Assembly (NCBI RefSeq): GCF_000146185.1
Contig: NC_012778.1
Span: 1,557,001-1,621,000 of the forward strand
Direction of reading: 5' to 3'
DNA length: 64,000 nucleotides
Origin: [Eubacterium] eligens ATCC 27750
Lineage (GTDB): Bacteria > Bacillota > Clostridia > Lachnospirales > Lachnospiraceae
Positions 36,278-43,881 of the stretch are shown one piece after another. The notes beneath the pieces were generated by a model. It had not been told where the DNA came from. It saw only the letters and a program-made list of their open reading frames with translations, and searched no databases. The first letter of the stretch is position 1. Each line of letters begins with the position of its first letter. A program made the position numbers and the translations under genes.

Positions 36278-36307
36278 GCCGGACACAACTATGTCCGGCC
36301 TTTTTTT
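36278..36307 (+). terminator. Strong plus-strand terminator without an upstream gene
   Basis: GCCGGACA / TGTCCGGC arms (8 bp) with a 6-base loop followed by seven T. On the plus strand there is no gene upstream of it: the antisense strand is the restriction operon. It probably belonged to a plus-strand gene removed when the restriction locus was inserted. Confidence 0.75.
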
Positions 36308-36425
36308 GCCCTTTTTTCAATGTAAAGCTCATCTTGGCCTTCTCGTTTCTGCCCATCAGCACTGCAAAAAACGGACATGCCTGTGTCTGAGGTTCCGATC
36401 CCTAAAAATGGCATACTTGCTTTAG

Positions 36426-36617
36426 CACGTGGGAGCCATCTGCGCAGGGTGTTTCCGGTTCCACGTGACTACCGACGACAATCAAATACTGTACCGATAA
36501 CCGGAAGTGAGGCGCAGCCGAAATGGAGTAATCCTTCGGTATGCCCTCACGCCTGTGGTCTGGTTTTGCATGTCTGGAGCTCTCCATTTCGGCAAAAGCC
36601 GAAGGAGGGCTTTCATT
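36426..36617 (+). promoter_or_regulatory. Structured leader of the sigma-like phage gene
   Basis: Three nested possibilities are visible: CACGTGG at 36426-36432 pairing with CCACGTG about 30 bases on, a perfect 12-bp pair 36517-36528 with 36582-36593 (GCCGAAATGGAG / CTCCATTTCGGC), and an alternative hairpin TTCGGC (36588-36593) with GCCGAA (36598-36603). The last stem touches the GGAGGG ribosome binding site. The second and third share bases and exclude each other, which suggests translational control. This fills most of the otherwise geneless 36.31-36.62 kb. Confidence 0.45.
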
Positions 36618-37124
36618 ATGCAAAACAATGACAATCAGAAGACTTACTTTATTTACGTTCGCAGCACCGGCGAAAAGGTCCCGGTCACCAAGGAACAGCA
36701 CAATTCATTTTATAAGGAAACCGACCGCATTCGCCACAAGGAGCAGGATCACGGCAGGTGCATGTGCCCATATCGCTTCATATGGAGATGCGATGGCGAC
36801 TGCCTTGACTGTGAATATCACGCTGCTGGAGACATCACCTCTCTGGATCAGCCTCTCTCAGATGGCAGCGGCACCCTTGGCAACTATATTTCCGACCGCA
36901 GTAAACCTATGGAGGAAGTCTTCGCCGATCGTATGCTGTTGGAGCAGCTTTTTGCCAGACTGCGTGAGCTCGATCCGGATGCTGATACCATCATTCAGTG
37001 CTGGCTTGATGATTACAAGATCTCAGATCGTGCAATCGCTGAAAAGCTCGGTCGCCCGCAGCGTACCTTCGCTGATCAGATGAAGAAGATCCGCACGGAG
37101 CTCCGTAAGGTCCGTGGCCATTAA
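36618..37124 (+). CDS. Phage/ICE sigma-70-like regulator
   Basis: A 168-residue protein. I start it at the ATG after GAAGGAGGG; a longer open frame upstream lacks a ribosome binding site. The middle holds a Cys-rich segment (CMCPYRFIWRCDGDCLDC, possibly zinc-binding) and the C-terminus a region-4-like helix-turn-helix (ISDRAIAEKLGRPQRTFADQ). Such proteins begin the replication module of many Clostridial prophages and ICEs and are annotated as sigma-70 family. It is followed by a terminator, then the DUF2800 cluster. Confidence 0.75.
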   Translation: MQNNDNQKTYFIYVRSTGEKVPVTKEQHNSFYKETDRIRHKEQDHGRCMCPYRFIWRCDGDCLDCEYHAAGDITSLDQPLSDGSGTLGNYISDRSKPMEEVFADRMLLEQLFARLRELDPDADTIIQCWLDDYKISDRAIAEKLGRPQRTFADQMKKIRTELRKVRGH

Positions 37125-37149
37125 TCCTACATATCGTATGTAGCAATTC

Positions 37150-37195
37150 ATCCCTCTTGGCATGCCATCAACCGATGCCCGGAGGGATTTTATAT
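37150..37195 (+). terminator. Terminator after the sigma-like gene
   Basis: ATCCCTC at 37150-37156 pairs with GAGGGAT at 37182-37188, with an inner GGCAT/ATGCC stem, followed by a T-rich run. It separates the sigma-like gene from the replication cluster. Confidence 0.6.
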
Positions 37196-37297
37196 TTTAT
37201 CAACTTTTCTCCGCTCAAATCCGCCACTCATCCCCAGTGGAAGGTGTAAGGCACGAAACAACAAGCCTTAACCATCACAGAAACGGAGGTAAAGCAA

Positions 37298-37507
37298 ATG
37301 AAGAAGCCCTACTTCGATTCAGGCGGTAACGACACAGAGCTGATTGCAGTACTGAATGCAATCTCCCACGTATCCGCAAGAATGGCGAGAAACATGACAA
37401 TCCTCGCACAGCAAAGACAATCAGAGAAAGGAGAACGTCGCTATGAGCAAAATGAGCGATATGGCTATGACCATCGAAGAGCTGCGCAGTGCAGCCGCTG
37501 CTATTAA
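37298..37507 (+). CDS. Small phage-module protein, unknown
   Basis: A 69-residue hydrophilic protein with GGAGG before the ATG. The N-terminal part (ELIAVLNAISHVSARMARNM) looks like an amphipathic helix; the C-terminus is basic and overlaps the next gene by 65 bp in another frame. I do not recognise a domain. Similar short ORFs precede DUF2800 in Clostridial prophage-like elements, which supports it being real. Confidence 0.6.
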   Translation: MKKPYFDSGGNDTELIAVLNAISHVSARMARNMTILAQQRQSEKGERRYEQNERYGYDHRRAAQCSRCY

Positions 37508-37772
37508 TGAAGCAGCCAACTGGTTAGCAGAACAGTTTGGTGGCACTGCTGACAGCGCACCTGTCGAGAAGCCTGCTGCCAAGGAAGAAAAGAAACCGGA
37601 GCTGAAGCTTGAGGATGTACGAGCTGTCTTAGCAGAGAAGTCCCGTGCCGGGCATACCGCTGCTATCCGTACATTACTTCAGAAGTATGGTGCTTCCAAG
37701 CTATCTGCTGTTGATCCGAAGCACTATGAAGCCTTGTTAAAGGATGCGGAGGTGCTTGACGATGCCACCTAA
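37443..37772 (+). CDS. Small phage-module protein, unknown
   Basis: A 109-residue protein starting after AAAGGAG. The N-terminal helix is IEELRSAAAAINEAANWLAEQF, the middle is a Pro/Lys/Glu-rich linker, and the C-terminal part (DVRAVLAEKSRAGHTAAIRTLLQKYG) resembles a compact helical domain. It overlaps the start of the DUF2800 gene by 11 bp. The role is unknown; its position and translational coupling place it in the recombination/replication module. Confidence 0.65.
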   Translation: MSKMSDMAMTIEELRSAAAAINEAANWLAEQFGGTADSAPVEKPAAKEEKKPELKLEDVRAVLAEKSRAGHTAAIRTLLQKYGASKLSAVDPKHYEALLKDAEVLDDAT

Positions 37773-38694
37773 AGGACACGCTATCTTATCTGCTTCCTCT
37801 TCGGACCGCTGGCTCCACTGCCCGCCTTCCGCAAGGCTCTGCGAAACATACGAGGATAAAGGCAGCAATTATGCTGCGGAAGGCACTGATGCTCACGAGC
37901 TTTGTGAGTACAAGCTAAAGACCGACTGCATCATCATTGCAGATGGCACCTTGAGAATATGCGATTACAAGCATGGTCTTGGTGTACTCGTAGATGCGAC
38001 TGACAATCCTCAGATGAAATGCTACGCGCTCGGTGCTCTGGAGCTCTTTGATGACATCTACGACATTGATAACGTCAGCATGACCATCTACCAGCCAAGG
38101 CGTCAGAACATCTCCACCTTTGAGATTTCCAAGGATGAGCTGTACAAGTGGGCGGATGAAGTGCTGAAGCCGACCGCAGATCTTGCCTTTGCAGGAGACG
38201 GGAACTTCCTCTGCGGCGAATAGTGTGGTTTCTGTAAGGCCAAGCACAAATGCCGTGCCAGAGCCGAGGCCAATCTCACACTGGCTCAGTACGATTTCAA
38301 GCTCCCAACTCTTTTAGAGGATTCGGAGATTGAATACATCCTCTCCCGTGCAGATGAATTAGTCGTCTGGGCATCTGATATCAAGGAATACGCTCTGCAG
38401 CAGGCCATCAGCGGAAAGGAATGGAACGGCTGGAAGTTAGTCGAAGGAAGATCCAACCGCAAGTATTCCAATGAGGAAGCAGTCATCCAGGCAGTTACGG
38501 ATGCCGGATTTGATCCATATGAAAAGAAGCTCCTTGGCATCACTGCCATGCAGAAGTGTCTTGGAAAATCCAGATTCGATGAGCTGCTTACCGCCTATAT
38601 CGAAAAGCCCCAAGGTAAACCGACGCTCGTGCCGGAGAGCGATAAACGTCCGGCAATGAACAATGCCAAAACTGATTTTATGGAGGAAAATTAA
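37762..38694 (+). pseudogene. DUF2800 phage protein, broken by deletion and an in-frame TAG
   Basis: Start ATG after GGAGGTG; the frame is open from 37762 to 38694 except for one TAG at 38221-38223. The beginning (HAILSASSSDRWLHCPPSARL) and the later IYDIDNVSMTIYQPRR are DUF2800 hallmarks, a RecB-like nuclease fold used by phages. After AHELCEYKLK the sequence jumps directly to IIADGTL: about 70-75 residues usual in the family are missing without a frameshift. The TAG falls where the family has a Trp or His before a Cys-x-x-Cys motif (GE[stop]CGFC). The last 156 codons after it remain conserved. Confidence 0.8.
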
Positions 38695-39267
38695 ATGAAC
38701 AAGAATGTAAAAATCAACAATCCTATGAAGGTAATCACTGGTCCTGACACTCGTTGGTCTTATGCGAACGTCTGGGAGCTGAAATCCATCAATGGAGGTA
38801 CTCCGAAGTACAGCGTATCTCTGATCATCCCGAAGTCTGATACCAAGACCATCGCCAAGATTGAAGCTGCCATTGAGGCCGCTTACAAGGAGGGCGAGGC
38901 CAAGCTCAAGGGCAATGGTAAGTCCGTACCTGCCCTCTCTGTCATCAAGACGCCCCTTCGTGATGGTGACATGGAGCGTCCGGACGATCCGGCCTACGCC
39001 AATGCCTATTTTGTAAATGCCAATGCAACCTCTGCTCCTGGCATCGTGGATGCAGACCGCAATCCAATCCTTACTCGTTCCGAAGTCTACTCCGGTGTAT
39101 ATGGTCGCGCCAGCATCAGCTTCTATGCCTTCAATAGCTCTGGCAATAAGGGTATCGCCTGCGGTCTTAACAATCTGCAGAAGATTCGTGACGGTGAGCC
39201 TCTTGGTGGCAAGGCATCTGCTGAGTCTGATTTCGCATCTGATGAAGATGACGATTTCCTGGATTAA
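38695..39267 (+). CDS. DUF2815 phage protein, probable ssDNA-binding protein
   Basis: A 190-residue protein whose ATG directly follows the DUF2800 stop. It begins KINNPMKVITGPDTRWSY, contains YSVSLIIPKSD and GVYGRASISFYAFN, and ends in an acidic tail SDEDDDFLD resembling the protein-docking tail of single-stranded DNA-binding proteins. DUF2815 is the standard partner of DUF2800 in phage replication clusters. Unlike DUF2800 this gene is intact. Confidence 0.85.
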   Translation: MNKNVKINNPMKVITGPDTRWSYANVWELKSINGGTPKYSVSLIIPKSDTKTIAKIEAAIEAAYKEGEAKLKGNGKSVPALSVIKTPLRDGDMERPDDPAYANAYFVNANATSAPGIVDADRNPILTRSEVYSGVYGRASISFYAFNSSGNKGIACGLNNLQKIRDGEPLGGKASAESDFASDEDDDFLD

Positions 39268-39281
39268 TGGAGGTGGCGACT

Positions 39282-39473
39282 ATGGAAATGTTACAGACTA
39301 TTCTCGTTGTTGTTCTTCTTGCAATCTGGCTGTTGTTCAGTGTGGTATTCCTTATCACTGCAATCCAGAATCTCATCAATGATCACAAACGTGAGATTCG
39401 CGAACAGGAAAGTGCTAAGCGCGATCTTGAATATCACGAAGCTCGCATGAATTTTTACGAGAAGACAAACTAA
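39282..39473 (+). CDS. Small single-TM protein of the phage module
   Basis: 63 residues starting at the ATG preceded by GGAGGTGG; an upstream ATG at 39267 overlaps this site. There is one TM helix (about 4-28) and a charged, helical C-terminus with NDHKREIREQESAKRD. No known domain is seen. It is the last intact gene of the module before the break. Confidence 0.55.
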   Translation: MEMLQTILVVVLLAIWLLFSVVFLITAIQNLINDHKREIREQESAKRDLEYHEARMNFYEKTN

Positions 39474-39496
39474 TCTATCGAAAAAGAATCCAAGGA

Positions 39497-39525
39497 GGTG
39501 GTGGGAGCATTCTCACCATCTTTTT
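39497..39525 (+). terminator. Terminator-like hairpin at the break of the phage module
   Basis: GGTGGTGGGA / TCTCACCATC arms (8 of 10 paired) with a 4-base loop and five T. The left arm contains a strong ribosome binding site (AAGGAGGTG) which in related modules would serve the next gene, so this hairpin may have been created by the junction of two DNAs. Confidence 0.45.
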
Positions 39526-39539
39526 GGTAGAAAGGACAA

Positions 39540-39723
39540 TCACTGACGACCTTTTATATTCTTACCGGAATGCCCTTCATCAGAATATTCTTCTACAATC
39601 TTCATATCTTGAAATTCTGCATATTTTCTTAGCTTGGTCCTTCTGTGCATCAAGACTATAGCCATCAACCTGAATAGCCGTAGATACACGAGTATATATG
39701 TAACATCTTGTTTTCTTCTTCAA
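39540..39723 (-). pseudogene. Serine recombinase, N-terminal remnant with frameshift
   Basis: Minus strand: a possible TTG start with GGAG upstream, then CYIYTRVSTAIQVDGYSLDAQKDQ, broken as 'CYIYTRVST' (with the catalytic Ser) and 'DGYSLDAQKDQ'. A one-base frameshift inside a run of A leads to the next frame: KYAEFQDMKIVEEYSDEGHSGK, then a stop. These are the first 60 residues of a large serine recombinase. The remaining protein is missing. Confidence 0.8.
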
Positions 39724-39736
39724 TAATCTCACACTC

Positions 39737-40783
39737 CTATTTCGGTAATACTAATGGCGAATTTTTCAATAATCCTACAATAACAGAGTTGTATTTGGCT
39801 ATTCCGTAATCCTCAACGATGCTTGTTATTCTAGCCCCGGCATCCTTGGAAGAAGCACCACACAGAAAGACTCTCTCATCCGTCGTTCCATAGTCCAGCA
39901 CGATAAACCGATCATGGAATATACCACCAGTCTTCTTCATTGACAGTTTTACAGTTGGATATTCCTTACGGAAATCCATATATTCTATGTTGTGAAGTTT
40001 ATTATTCCCAACATTATCGCTAAATAAAATAATATTTACTCCTGTCGGAGAATTCTTAAGATGTACCAGCGTTCTTAAACCAATGTAATTATCAACCACA
40101 TATATTGATGACTTTGCCTGCCTGTAAATAGACTCGTAAACCTCATCCGCACTACTAAATTTTGCATTAAACATAAGCCATTTTTCATCATCATCTGAAA
40201 TAAAACTGTTCATCATATCCGCAAGTTCAGATTTCGTCACTACATCCTTCAAGCCTTCTGCAACATCAGAAATCTGTTTTTCAAGAGATATCATATCAGA
40301 ATTGATTTTACTAATTTCAATTCTGTTGTTAGCAGTCTCCATGCTTAACTGAAGTAATTCTCTCTGTCCGATTAAATCACGATTTTCTAATATGTAATCT
40401 TTCATTCTTTTAAAAGTTCTTACCAAAGCAATGCTTTGTCTTACCGCCAATTCTCCTTTTAGCACCGTCATTAACATATATACACCTTGTTCCGTAAAAA
40501 CATAAGGATTACTACGGGATTTGCTGCTTATATTTGCGGTCACAAAATGTGACCGCAAATATTCAACTTCATTATCAGATAATTGAAACATCATATCGTT
40601 CTGAAATCTTTCAATATTTCTTTTTACCTGCTGATTAAAAGCCTTAAGTTCATATCCATATACTTCAGCTAAATCTGCATCTAATAACACTTTAGTTCCT
40701 CGAAATTCATATAATTTTTTCTTCATAAATTCTTCATTGATTTCAATTACCGCAATTTCTTCTTTCCTTTTATCTTCTGCCAT
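39737..40783 (-). CDS. ORF6N-domain protein with PLD-like C-terminus
   Basis: 348 residues from the ATG with GGAGGG upstream; a longer frame to 40873 overlaps the preceding gene. The N-terminal ORF6N DNA-binding domain (about 15-115) has FRGTKVLLDADLAEVYG and NPYVFTEQGVYML. The middle is helical (about 120-210). The C-terminus (about 215-345) looks like a phospholipase D-type fold, with IYVVDNYIG, FHDRFIVLD and VFLCGASSKDAG; the FHDRF motif replaces the classical HxK. ORF6N proteins are phage/mobile regulators. It probably forms a unit with the HTH gene just upstream. Confidence 0.8.
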   Translation of the reverse strand: MAEDKRKEEIAVIEINEEFMKKKLYEFRGTKVLLDADLAEVYGYELKAFNQQVKRNIERFQNDMMFQLSDNEVEYLRSHFVTANISSKSRSNPYVFTEQGVYMLMTVLKGELAVRQSIALVRTFKRMKDYILENRDLIGQRELLQLSMETANNRIEISKINSDMISLEKQISDVAEGLKDVVTKSELADMMNSFISDDDEKWLMFNAKFSSADEVYESIYRQAKSSIYVVDNYIGLRTLVHLKNSPTGVNIILFSDNVGNNKLHNIEYMDFRKEYPTVKLSMKKTGGIFHDRFIVLDYGTTDERVFLCGASSKDAGARITSIVEDYGIAKYNSVIVGLLKNSPLVLPK

Positions 40784-40862
40784 AAAACCCTCCATACCTT
40801 TTGTATTTAAAAAATCATCCGCAAATCTCATATGAACATACTGCTGACGTAAGCAATATGTT

Positions 40863-41141
40863 CTAATTTCCATTTTCTTTTATCTTGTCATAATACGCTT
40901 TATATCTGTAAATCGTTCTCTCACTGACATTATTCCTTCTTGCAATCTCTATCATAGTCATTCCGCTTTCATAACCGGCAACAAAATCGTTGTAAATTGC
41001 CATCCATTTTGCATTGTGCTTCTGCCTTCCGCTTAATTTACGATTTTTATAATATTCCAATTCTTCACGTAACTCAGTGTTTTCATTTTCTAATTCTTCA
41101 ATTCTTTTTAATGCTTCCTCAAGTGTTATAACCTTCTGCAC
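40863..41141 (-). CDS. Coiled-coil HTH protein (resolvase-type HTH)
   Basis: 92 residues from a GTG start with GGGGAG upstream. The first half is a coiled coil (EALKRIEELENENTELREEL) and the second a helix-turn-helix like that of resolvases/invertases (GMTMIEIARRNNVSERTIYRY). There is no catalytic recombinase domain. It is likely a regulator transcribed with the ORF6N gene from the promoter at 41182-41210. Confidence 0.75.
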   Translation of the reverse strand: MQKVITLEEALKRIEELENENTELREELEYYKNRKLSGRQKHNAKWMAIYNDFVAGYESGMTMIEIARRNNVSERTIYRYKAYYDKIKENGN

Positions 41142-41181
41142 TTCATTGCTCCCCCGTTTATGTCATTTTCGTTTTGTCTTT

Positions 41182-41210
41182 ATTATATATTGCTAATCAG
41201 TATTAGTCAA
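41182..41210 (-). promoter_or_regulatory. Promoter with embedded inverted repeat
   Basis: Minus-strand TTGACT (complement 41205-41210), 17-base spacer, TATAAT (complement 41182-41187). The spacer holds CTAATACTGATTAG, a 5-bp inverted repeat around four bases, a possible operator for the HTH protein 40 bp downstream. Confidence 0.65.
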
Positions 41211-41220
41211 TTTGATTTTG

Positions 41221-41462
41221 TCATACAGAAACACTTTTCATATTCATCATGCAAATAAAATACCGCTGATATCTTTTGCAAGCTATGTCTTTCCATAAAC
41301 TCTCTGCCTGAATATTCCTAATCAACTCGTTTAGATCCCATTTTTGTTTTAAAGCCGCTCCATATTTTAGAATCAGGGATGTTATTACATCTGCACATCT
41401 CTCAAAGGCAGCATTCTCTTTTGCATCTTCATAATTGCTAATAAAAAAGTCTTATCTGGCAT
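41221..41462 (-). pseudogene. Small ICE-type protein with a frameshift at a T run
   Basis: Minus strand: AAGGAG and an ATG start MPDKTF. At a run of six T the useful frame changes, and the second frame reads SNYEDAKENAAFERCADVITSL, given here as 'NYEDAKENAAFER' and 'LILKYGAALKQKWDL', ending at TGA. This resembles small ICE/transposon proteins known to me only as hypothetical. One missing T explains it. Sequencing error or slippage are alternatives. Confidence 0.5.
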
Positions 41463-41483
41463 ACTCCTTATGGGGTGATTTAT

Positions 41484-41756
41484 ATGGATGAAAATATTAT
41501 CAATCACCTTGACATTACTAAATTAAAAGAAAATAGACAAAAAATTATAGATATTCTAAATTATTTATACGATTTAGAATCAGCAATATGTAAAGATGAT
41601 CCATCTGCATTTGACTTAATCAATAATGATGATAATAAATTGGGAACAAACAAATATGCTGATTTTATAGAAATGATTATTGATGCCAATGCTATTTTAA
41701 TAAAATTTAATAATATTCTCACACAAAAAAATAGGGTGAATTTTCACCCTATTTGA
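41484..41756 (+). CDS. Small AT-rich protein, unknown
   Basis: 90 residues from the ATG after GGGGTGA; an upstream in-frame GTG at 41475 overlaps that site. Predicted fully helical and acidic: ENIINHLDITKLKENRQKI at the start and FIEMIIDANAILIKFNNIL near the end. No known domain. It converges with, and overlaps by 8 bp, the zinc-motif protein gene. Its composition is far lower in GC than the phage module on either side, indicating separate origin. Confidence 0.55.
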   Translation: MDENIINHLDITKLKENRQKIIDILNYLYDLESAICKDDPSAFDLINNDDNKLGTNKYADFIEMIIDANAILIKFNNILTQKNRVNFHPI

Positions 41757-42510
41757 TAATCGCTATCTGTTTTTCTGATTTTATTTTACATTCTGCCTTA
41801 ATTGTTGATTTCTCATATTCCTCATCAATTTGTTGCCATAAGCCAGATATAACAATTAATCCTTTATGCCCTGTGTCATAAATTCTACTACGTTCTTTTC
41901 TAAATAGTTCTTCATTTTCAAATACTAAACGCAGGTAATATCTATTATTAGGCAAAAATGGGAAATTCATTATAATTGCCTTTTCATTATTTTCATAACG
42001 AAAAAAGTTACATTCAACTAAATGATAGCCCATAATTCCATCTTCGTACTCTGAATAGCTTCTTACATCCGCTAATATGTCTTTTATTTTTATTCCATTA
42101 TATTCATCATTTGGTGGTGTATTCGTTGCCATTTTATATATTTCTTTTATGGTTTTTAACCCCTTTTTTCCAAATGTTTCTTCACCACTTCCAGTTCTTC
42201 CACTAATGCATGTTTTCTTTTTAATAGGTTCTTTTTCTAAATCAATTAATACATCAGGAAAATTGAATAAATTTGCATCATATTCCGTATTATCAAAATG
42301 ATTATATATTGATCCACAACTACCATTATGTGACGGCTTTCCAGATGCTTTAAAAAATGCTGAACTTGGATGTTCTGGATTATATATAAACATTCTTGCC
42401 TCACAATATGGATTTTTGCAATAGCAACGTACCCCTTTATATTGCACAATGTCAGAAGCATTAGCATAAATTATTTTTGTTCTTTTTTCATCTTCAAATG
42501 CATAATCCAT
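41749..42510 (-). CDS. Unknown protein with N-terminal Cys/His motif (CoiA-like N-terminus)
   Basis: 253 residues from the ATG with AAGGAGG; an upstream in-frame ATG at 42570 lacks a site. The N-terminus begins MDYAFEDEKRTKIIYAN, followed by CYCKNPYCEARMF and, 20 residues on, FFKASGKPSHNGSCG. A beta-rich start, C-x-C-x4-C and later His/Cys resemble the zinc-binding N-terminal region of CoiA-like and related defence-associated proteins. The C-terminal half (RYYLRLVFENEELF, KGLIVISGLW) shows no named domain. Role unknown; AT-rich and foreign to its surroundings. Confidence 0.6.
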   Translation of the reverse strand: MDYAFEDEKRTKIIYANASDIVQYKGVRCYCKNPYCEARMFIYNPEHPSSAFFKASGKPSHNGSCGSIYNHFDNTEYDANLFNFPDVLIDLEKEPIKKKTCISGRTGSGEETFGKKGLKTIKEIYKMATNTPPNDEYNGIKIKDILADVRSYSEYEDGIMGYHLVECNFFRYENNEKAIIMNFPFLPNNRYYLRLVFENEELFRKERSRIYDTGHKGLIVISGLWQQIDEEYEKSTIKAECKIKSEKQIAIIK

Positions 42511-42570
42511 TACTATTTCCTCCTTATCATCTATTACATTAATTATAGCCACAATATTTTTTACATGCAA

Positions 42571-42843
42571 CGATACAAAGCAGATTAATAATTAATTTTT
42601 TATAAAATCCGATATCTTATATTAAATGCTACTTCGATGGATAGCATCTTCACCAAGATTATGGAATATTTTCCCAACTAAAAAAACAGACGCATCTCTG
42701 TATCTACTAATTTCATTTTTTCTTAGTAAAAATATTTAGGCGTGAATTTAAATTTCACTACCTAATACGCTTACATATTCAATTAATGCACATCTTGTTA
42801 ATTGTGCTGTAGTAAAAATATTTATTCCTTTGCAAAATTCCTT
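42571..42843. other. AT-rich gap without a recognisable gene
   Basis: 273 bp of AT-rich sequence between the Cys/His protein and the coiled-coil protein. I see no open frame, strong promoter or stable hairpin that I can support. Confidence 0.5.
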
Positions 42844-43221
42844 TCATTGTTCTATTAGTTGTTTTGAAATAATCATCAAATATGTAACCATTTCTTTATC
42901 AAAATCATTCTTTATGTGCTCTATTATACCCATATACATATCTTTTTCATTTATATATTTGTTCATATAATTAATTAATGCCACTTCACATAATACTTTT
43001 TTATCATACAAGCTTGTTTTTATTACATCTTTCCAGCACTGCATTACACTTGTAGGAATTTTTATATAAAATGTTTTAGTATCATCATTTATATATCTCC
43101 TTACCTGTGCCATTGCTTCTCCAGCCTTTTGCTGTTCTGCATTAACACTAACCTTATTTTTATATGCTTCCACCTGTTTACTTAGCTTCGCATTTTCTTC
43201 TGTCAATTTTTTTCTCTTCAT
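42844..43221 (-). CDS. Coiled-coil protein, unknown, possibly truncated
   Basis: 125 residues, very AT-rich: N-terminal coiled coil (LTEENAKLSKQVEAYKNKV) and a helical C-terminus. There is no clear ribosome binding site. Immediately upstream another minus-strand frame reads AYKLNRIVLDNEEIITKMEY, which is typical of the start of such ICE accessory proteins, so the gene may have been split by a frameshift. Function unknown. Confidence 0.45.
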   Translation of the reverse strand: MKRKKLTEENAKLSKQVEAYKNKVSVNAEQQKAGEAMAQVRRYINDDTKTFYIKIPTSVMQCWKDVIKTSLYDKKVLCEVALINYMNKYINEKDMYMGIIEHIKNDFDKEMVTYLMIISKQLIEQ

Positions 43222-43296
43222 TGAAATTTTGAAATTCCTTATATTCCATCTTCGTTATTATTTCTTCATTATCTAAAACAATACGATTTAATTTAT

Positions 43297-43815
43297 ATGC
43301 TGTCTGATCTAATACATAACCAATTTTTTGATTTCAACGGTGCCATTTATTCCGATACCGGTGAAATCATCGAGTTTCATGACAGAAAGCTGGATGCTCT
43401 GGAGGATATCATTGAATCCTCCAATGGCAAACCTGTCCTTGTAGCCTACTGGTTCAAACACGACCTCTCACGAATCAAAGAGCGTTTTGATGTGAGAGAA
43501 ATATAGTCCAGCAAGGACATCACCGACTGGAATGCCGGAAAAATCCCGGTCGCAGTCATCCACCCTGCATCCGCCGGTCATGAACTCAATCTACAGGCTG
43601 GCGGTTCCACCCTTATCTGGTTTGGGCTGACATGGTCACTGGAATTATATCAGCAGACCAACGCCCGCCTTTGGAGACAGGGACAAGCCTCCAGAACCGT
43701 GGTGATAGAGCATATCATCACAAAAGGAACCATTGATGAGCGTATCTTGAAGGCTCTCTCCAAGAAGGAGCTGACACAAAACGCCCTTATCGATGCGGTA
43801 AAAGCAAACCTATGA
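43297..43815 (+). pseudogene. SNF2-type helicase, C-terminal fragment with in-frame TAG
   Basis: The homologous part begins near 43324 (FNGAIYSDTGEI) and continues DRKLDALEDIIE, KPVLVAYWFKHD, then a TAG at 43504-43506 and on in the same frame with IPVAVIHPASAGHELNLQ, LYQQTNARLWRQGQ and GTIDERILKAL to a TGA. These are helicase motifs V and VI of the SNF2 proteins in phage replication modules. The N-terminal 300-plus residues with Walker A/B are missing and replaced by the AT-rich block on its left. Confidence 0.82.
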
Positions 43816-43881
43816 CAGTCTTTGACAAAACACGACAATCCGTGCAAATCCGAGGGAAATAAAACAACTCGGAGGTAAAGC

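Noticed and set aside
36507..36617. N-terminal extension of the sigma-like protein
   Set aside because: It lies over the structured leader and lacks a ribosome binding site; the ATG at 36618 has a strong one.
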